DNA of 24,990 bases from Acidimicrobiia bacterium (GTDB taxonomy: Bacteria; Actinomycetota; Acidimicrobiia; IMCC26256; JAENVU01), in contig JADGON010000127.1 in the NCBI GenBank assembly GCA_017882945.1, positions 1 to 24,990 of the forward strand, in the 5' to 3' direction. Below the pieces are notes generated by a model. It did not search any database. It was given only the letters and a program-made list of their open reading frames with translations, and was not told where the DNA came from. This document shows positions 22,450-24,990 of this stretch, piece by piece. The number at the start of each line of letters is the position of its first letter. Position 1 is the first letter of the stretch. The position numbers and the translations under genes were made by a program.

Positions 22450-22842
22450 GTGGATGGTGTTCCCGCGCTTCGCTTCGCTACGGCCGCTCGGCGGTTGGGC
22501 GCGGCCGCGCGGGCGTCCGGGCTCGTCGTGCCGGCGTTCCGGAGCCCGCCCCGGGTGCAGGGTGCGAGCCGGACGCTGCGCCGGTATCCCGGAGGTGCGG
22601 TGGTCTCGGTGCGCTTGCGGGACCGCACCTACGTCGAGGTCGTGGACGACATGATCGACGGCGTGCTCGTCACCAACCGGGTCGGTGCCGAGTCGGTGCC
22701 GCGCCTGCGGCGCGCGTTCCAGCTCGCGCTGGGGGAGGTCGAGATCGATCTGCCCGCGGAGGAGGCGAAGGACCCCAAGCCCGAGGCGCCTACCCTGGCC
22801 AGCCAGGCCCGGGTGGCGGAACGGCAGACGCAGGCGGCTTAA
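22450..22842 (+). CDS. Small basic protein of unknown function, 3' end overlapping tRNA-Leu
   Basis: 130-aa soluble protein that I do not recognise. Its first 90 residues form a well-behaved domain: helix LRFATAARRLGAAARASGLVVPAFRSPPR, then a beta-rich part (RRYPGGAVVSVRLRDRTYVEVVDDMIDGVLVTNRVG) and helix VPRLRRAFQLAL. The C-terminus is acidic/Pro-rich and then enters the tRNA gene at 22807, so the last 11 residues (RVAERQTQAA region) are coded by the tRNA acceptor and D-arm sequence. The stop TAA (22840-22842) is the tRNA anticodon itself. Strong G/C third-position bias up to the tRNA supports a true gene. The frame may have lost an original stop, or its transcript may feed the tRNA. Confidence 0.7.
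   Translation: MDGVPALRFATAARRLGAAARASGLVVPAFRSPPRVQGASRTLRRYPGGAVVSVRLRDRTYVEVVDDMIDGVLVTNRVGAESVPRLRRAFQLALGEVEIDLPAEEAKDPKPEAPTLASQARVAERQTQAA
22791..22796 (+). promoter_or_regulatory. -10-like box for tRNA-Leu (TACCCT)
   Basis: TACCCT inside the 3' part of the upstream ORF ends 10 nt before the tRNA 5' end, which would start transcription 3-4 nt upstream of the mature end. AGGACC at about 16-nt spacing is a poor -35. The tRNA may thus have its own promoter within the coding sequence. Confidence 0.4.
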
Positions 22843-22891
22843 ACCCGCCGGTCCCTTCGGGGGCGTACAGGTTCGAATCCTGTTCCGGGCA
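22807..22891 (+). tRNA. tRNA-Leu, anticodon UAA (reads UUA)
   Basis: Complete 85-nt class II tRNA. The acceptor stem GCCCGGG (22807-22813) pairs with TCCGGGC (22884-22890), with one G-U pair and discriminator A at 22891, the leucine identity base. The anticodon stem GGCGG/CCGCC encloses loop CTTAAAC (22838-22844), giving anticodon TAA at 22840-22842. A long variable arm with a CCC-TTCG-GGG hairpin follows. The T-arm is ACAGG-TTCGAAT-CCTGT (22867-22883). CCA is not encoded. UUA is extremely rare in such GC-rich genomes; the equivalent Streptomyces tRNA is the developmental regulator bldA. The convergent hydrolase gene stops 5 nt beyond the tRNA. Confidence 0.96.
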
Positions 22892-22896
22892 CGGAT

Positions 22897-24198
22897 CTAG
22901 GCCAGGAGCTCGAGGACGAGCGCGGCGGTCCAGGAGAACTCGCGGGCGCCGTCGGGGTCGCCGGTGAGGGGGTTGAAGTACTCCGCGCAGCCGCCCGTGC
23001 GCACGAGGTCCAAGGTTCGCCGCTGCAAGTCAGCCGCGAGCTGGGTCTCGCCCTGCTCGCGCAGGCCCTGGATGACCAACCAGTTCGTGTTGATCCAGGT
23101 CGGGCCCTTCCAGTAGCGGTCGGCCTCGAACTGCGGCGAGTCGGCGGGGACGCTGGGAATCGGAAACGGAAGTGACCACGCGTCATTGGCCAGGCTGTCG
23201 ACGAGCAGGCCCATCCGATCCGGCCGCAGATCCGCCCACAGCCCGAGGAACGTGGCAATCGTCGGGTCCGTCACCAGCTGGCCGGTAGTGACGTCTCGCG
23301 AGCAGTACTGCCCCCGCGACTCGTCCCACAGCGCTTCGAGTGCCTGCGGCGTGGCGCGGAACGAGGTGCTGAGCTCAGCACCCAGCGCGACGTCGGCTTC
23401 GGCCGCGAGCTGCTCCAGCTTCCGGTTCGCGACGGTGAGCAGCGCGTTGAACGAGAAGTCCTCGATCAGGACCGAGCCCGCGGGAAGGCGTCGCCGCTCG
23501 AAGCCGTACCGCTTGTCGTGACGGGCGAGCATCAGCATGCGGAGGCCGTCGTCGTCGCTGGATCGCTCGGCAGCCGGAAGGTACCGAGTGTCGGGACGGA
23601 GGAAGCGAACGAACCTGGTCAGGCGCCATCGCAACACGATCCGCAGCCACGCCGGCGTCGGACCGCGGCGCATGGCGTCCATCCATGGCGGTGTCGTGTC
23701 GAGCCCGCACTCCCAGGGATGGATGAGCGTGACCAGCCCGCGATGCTCGATGTCGCGTTCCCGGTAGAGCCAGCGGTGATGCTCGACGATCTTCGGCACC
23801 ACCTCGGCGAGAAAGGCAACGCGCGGTTCGGTGTCGAGCGCACGCGCGACGTACCAAGCCGCGATGGCGAGGATCGGTGGTTGGGTGATGCACGACGTCT
23901 CGACGTCCCGGGGAGATCGCTGATCCCGCCGTGACTGCCACAGCCGCTTGCTCCCGAAGTCGCTGACGTCGGCCGCGAAGACCATGTGCGGCACCATGCC
24001 GTTGGTCCATTGACCTCGGAGCGCGGCCCTCAGCTCGTCGGCCGCCCGCTGCGGGTCCGTTGTCGCCAGACCGATCGCGACGAAGCACGAATCCCAGAGC
24101 CAGAGGTGCGGGTAGATGCCGACCGACGGGCAGGTCCAGGAACCTCGTCGGTTGTGCTCGAGCACACCCGTCGCCATCTCGGCGAGATCGCCCGCCAT
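22897..24198 (-). CDS. GH63/MGH1-like glycoside hydrolase (mannosyl-/glucosylglycerate hydrolase type)
   Basis: 433-aa (alpha/alpha)6-barrel glycosidase, cytoplasmic (no signal peptide). Family features: IYPHLWLWDSCFVAIGL near the N-terminus, NGMVPHMVF, SCITQPPILAIAAWYVA, HPWECGLDTTPPWMDAM with Asp167, DRYWKGPTWINTNWLVIQGL, and GCAEYFNPLTGDPDGAREFSWTAALVLELL with Glu406. The Asp167-Glu406 spacing is close to that of the catalytic pair I recall for mycobacterial glucosylglycerate hydrolase, so hydrolysis of a compatible solute such as glucosyl- or mannosylglycerate is likely. Other MGH1-like proteins act on different glucosides. It lies 37 nt downstream of the small acidic protein gene and probably belongs to the EAL operon. 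The Shine-Dalgarno sequence is weak. Confidence 0.87.
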   Translation of the reverse strand: MAGDLAEMATGVLEHNRRGSWTCPSVGIYPHLWLWDSCFVAIGLATTDPQRAADELRAALRGQWTNGMVPHMVFAADVSDFGSKRLWQSRRDQRSPRDVETSCITQPPILAIAAWYVARALDTEPRVAFLAEVVPKIVEHHRWLYRERDIEHRGLVTLIHPWECGLDTTPPWMDAMRRGPTPAWLRIVLRWRLTRFVRFLRPDTRYLPAAERSSDDDGLRMLMLARHDKRYGFERRRLPAGSVLIEDFSFNALLTVANRKLEQLAAEADVALGAELSTSFRATPQALEALWDESRGQYCSRDVTTGQLVTDPTIATFLGLWADLRPDRMGLLVDSLANDAWSLPFPIPSVPADSPQFEADRYWKGPTWINTNWLVIQGLREQGETQLAADLQRRTLDLVRTGGCAEYFNPLTGDPDGAREFSWTAALVLELLA

Positions 24199-24235
24199 CG
24201 TTCTCGCGGTTCGCTGCGGCCCGGTTGGGTCGGGG

Positions 24236-24427
24236 CTACTCGTCGACCGGTTGGTGCGGGTCGTCGAGCGTGAGCCCGAGCTCCTCGAGCTCGGTCTGAT
24301 CCACCTCGAGCACGTCCTCGGCCTCCTGCTCGTCCTCGTCGAGGTCGGTGCGTGGGATCGCGGCCGTGCCGTCGTCGACGAGGTCGCTGAAGTCGTCCTC
24401 GTCGCCCGGAGTTGTTTCCTTGCTCAT
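24236..24427 (-). CDS. Very acidic 63-aa protein, function unknown
   Basis: 63-residue protein with 25 Asp/Glu and only two Lys/Arg (calculated by counting), no Cys, and no hydrophobic segment. It runs from MSKETTPGDEDDFSDLVDDG through a central AIPRTDLD to LELEELGLTLDDPHQPVDE-like end sequence. It is probably largely disordered with one C-terminal helix (VDQTELEELGL). The ATG (24427) overlaps the stop of the EAL gene as ATGA, and GGAG lies 9 nt upstream, which supports a real, coupled gene. I do not recognise a family. Its position suggests an accessory partner of the EAL protein, but that is only inferred. Confidence 0.7.
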   Translation of the reverse strand: MSKETTPGDEDDFSDLVDDGTAAIPRTDLDEDEQEAEDVLEVDQTELEELGLTLDDPHQPVDE

Positions 24428-24990
24428 GGGGTGGGCTCCATTCCGTTGCCCGCCATCATGCCCGACCGAGTCACCGGGGCCGCGGCGGGTCCGAATGGGG
24501 CGTTGATGTCGGCGATCACGTCACCGAGCTGATCGAGCGGCACTGCCGGCGAGTACAGGTATCCCTGGCCATAGTTGCATCCCAGTCGGGTGACCTCCTC
24601 GCGCTGCGCTTCGGTTTCGATTCCCTCCGCGATCACGAGATGCCCCATCGCCCTCGCCATGCTGATCACGCCGCCGACGAGGAGCGTGTCGTCGCGGTTC
24701 ACCCCGAGACCCTCGACGAAGGAGCGGTCGATCTTGACCGCGCGGATCGGCAGCCGTCGGAGCAGTGACAAGGAGGAGTAGCCGGTGCCGAAGTCGTCAA
24801 GTGCAAGATGCACCCCCAGCTCGCACAGGCCGCGGAGCTGACGGACGCTTGCTTCCTCGTCGTGCATCGCCGCGCTCTCGGTGAGCTCCATGGTCAACGA
24901 CTCGGGAGGGAGGCCCGCCGCCGTCAGCGCGTCCCGCACCCGGTCCAGGAGATCGTCGTCGGCCAGCTGCGCGGCCGCGAGGTTGATCGA
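24424..24990 (-). CDS. EAL-domain protein, C-terminal part (cyclic-di-GMP phosphodiesterase; 5' end outside window)
   Basis: The frame is open to the right edge, so only the last 188 residues are visible. They contain the second half of an EAL domain that hydrolyses c-di-GMP to pGpG: SINLAAAQLADDDLLDRV, MELTES (metal Glu), ALDDFGTGYSSLSLLRRLPIRAVKIDRSFV (both metal Asp of DDFGTG and the catalytic Lys of KIDRSF), AEGIET (Glu), and GCNYGQGYLYSPAVP. The last motif is the substrate-exit GQGYLYS/xP in normal form. All visible catalytic residues are present, so an active enzyme is likely; the EAL motif itself lies outside. A short Met/Gly/Pro tail follows. An upstream GGDEF or sensor part cannot be excluded. 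The stop overlaps the acidic small gene. Confidence 0.92.
   Translation of the reverse strand, partial: SINLAAAQLADDDLLDRVRDALTAAGLPPESLTMELTESAAMHDEEASVRQLRGLCELGVHLALDDFGTGYSSLSLLRRLPIRAVKIDRSFVEGLGVNRDDTLLVGGVISMARAMGHLVIAEGIETEAQREEVTRLGCNYGQGYLYSPAVPLDQLGDVIADINAPFGPAAAPVTRSGMMAGNGMEPTP

Noticed and set aside
22296..22967. 223-codon plus frame across the MATE 5' end, the 22450 ORF and the tRNA
   Set aside because: It overlaps in another frame a tRNA and better-supported genes, and is Arg/Gly/Ala-rich shadow sequence.
1..24990. Search for CRISPR repeats, transposases, integrases, toxin-antitoxin or defence genes
   Set aside because: No direct repeat array, insertion sequence end or such gene was recognised. 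Base composition looks uniform apart from short intergenic patches.

Overview
The window is about 25 kb of very GC-rich, densely packed bacterial chromosome with many GTG starts, 4-nt stop/start overlaps and a strong G/C third-position bias in every gene I call. The order mfd - (lipoprotein PPIase) - mazG - eno - ftsB/divIC-like - DUF501 - ppx matches the conserved actinobacterial order (compare mycobacterial mfd-mazG-lpqU-eno-ftsB-like-DUF501-ppx2). I therefore infer an actinomycetote, possibly of the Acidimicrobiia type. No rRNA, CRISPR array, transposase, integrase or phage gene is visible, and the region reads as core chromosome with some accessory metabolic genes.

Layout. (1) 1-8802, plus strand: 3' part of the Mfd transcription-repair factor, a SurA/PrsA-like lipoprotein, a two-domain YabN-type MazG protein, an acetoacetate-decarboxylase-like protein, enolase, an FtsB/DivIC-type division protein, a DUF501 protein and a Ppx/GppA phosphatase. 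Several are joined by GTGA overlaps. (2) 8860-12189, plus: a small Ala-rich unknown protein behind a 16-bp palindrome, a class V aminotransferase, and a membrane diguanylate cyclase with a cysteine-rich GAF-like domain and an unusual leader. (3) 12257-14790, minus: typA/bipA and orn. (4) 14899-17447, plus: an acetyl-CoA-synthetase-like enzyme overlapped by a GNAT acetyltransferase. (5) 17444-22342, minus: a single-TM unknown protein, then the run plsC-like acyltransferase - NAD(P) epimerase-like protein - crotonase-like protein, plus a MATE transporter. (6) 22450-22891, plus: an unknown protein whose frame runs into a tRNA-Leu(UAA). (7) 22897-24990, minus: EAL-domain protein (cut by the window edge) - 63-aa acidic protein - GH63/MGH1-like glycoside hydrolase.

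How the genes relate. Groups 1 and 3 are housekeeping: repair, nucleotide clean-up, glycolysis, division, polyphosphate/(p)ppGpp and RNA turnover. Three steps of cyclic-di-GMP metabolism are encoded here (GGDEF synthase, EAL hydrolase, and oligoribonuclease, which degrades pGpG), but in separate transcription units. The minus-strand acyltransferase/epimerase/crotonase run suggests lipid metabolism.

The most notable non-coding pattern is a TANNNT (-10-like) box placed 6-10 nt before many start codons, which suggests widespread leaderless transcription and fixes several starts. The most unusual loci are the mRNA/tRNA-Leu(UAA) overlap, where the stop codon of the ORF is the anticodon, and the leader of the diguanylate cyclase. 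I found no clear novel multi-gene system such as a defence island or mobile element.
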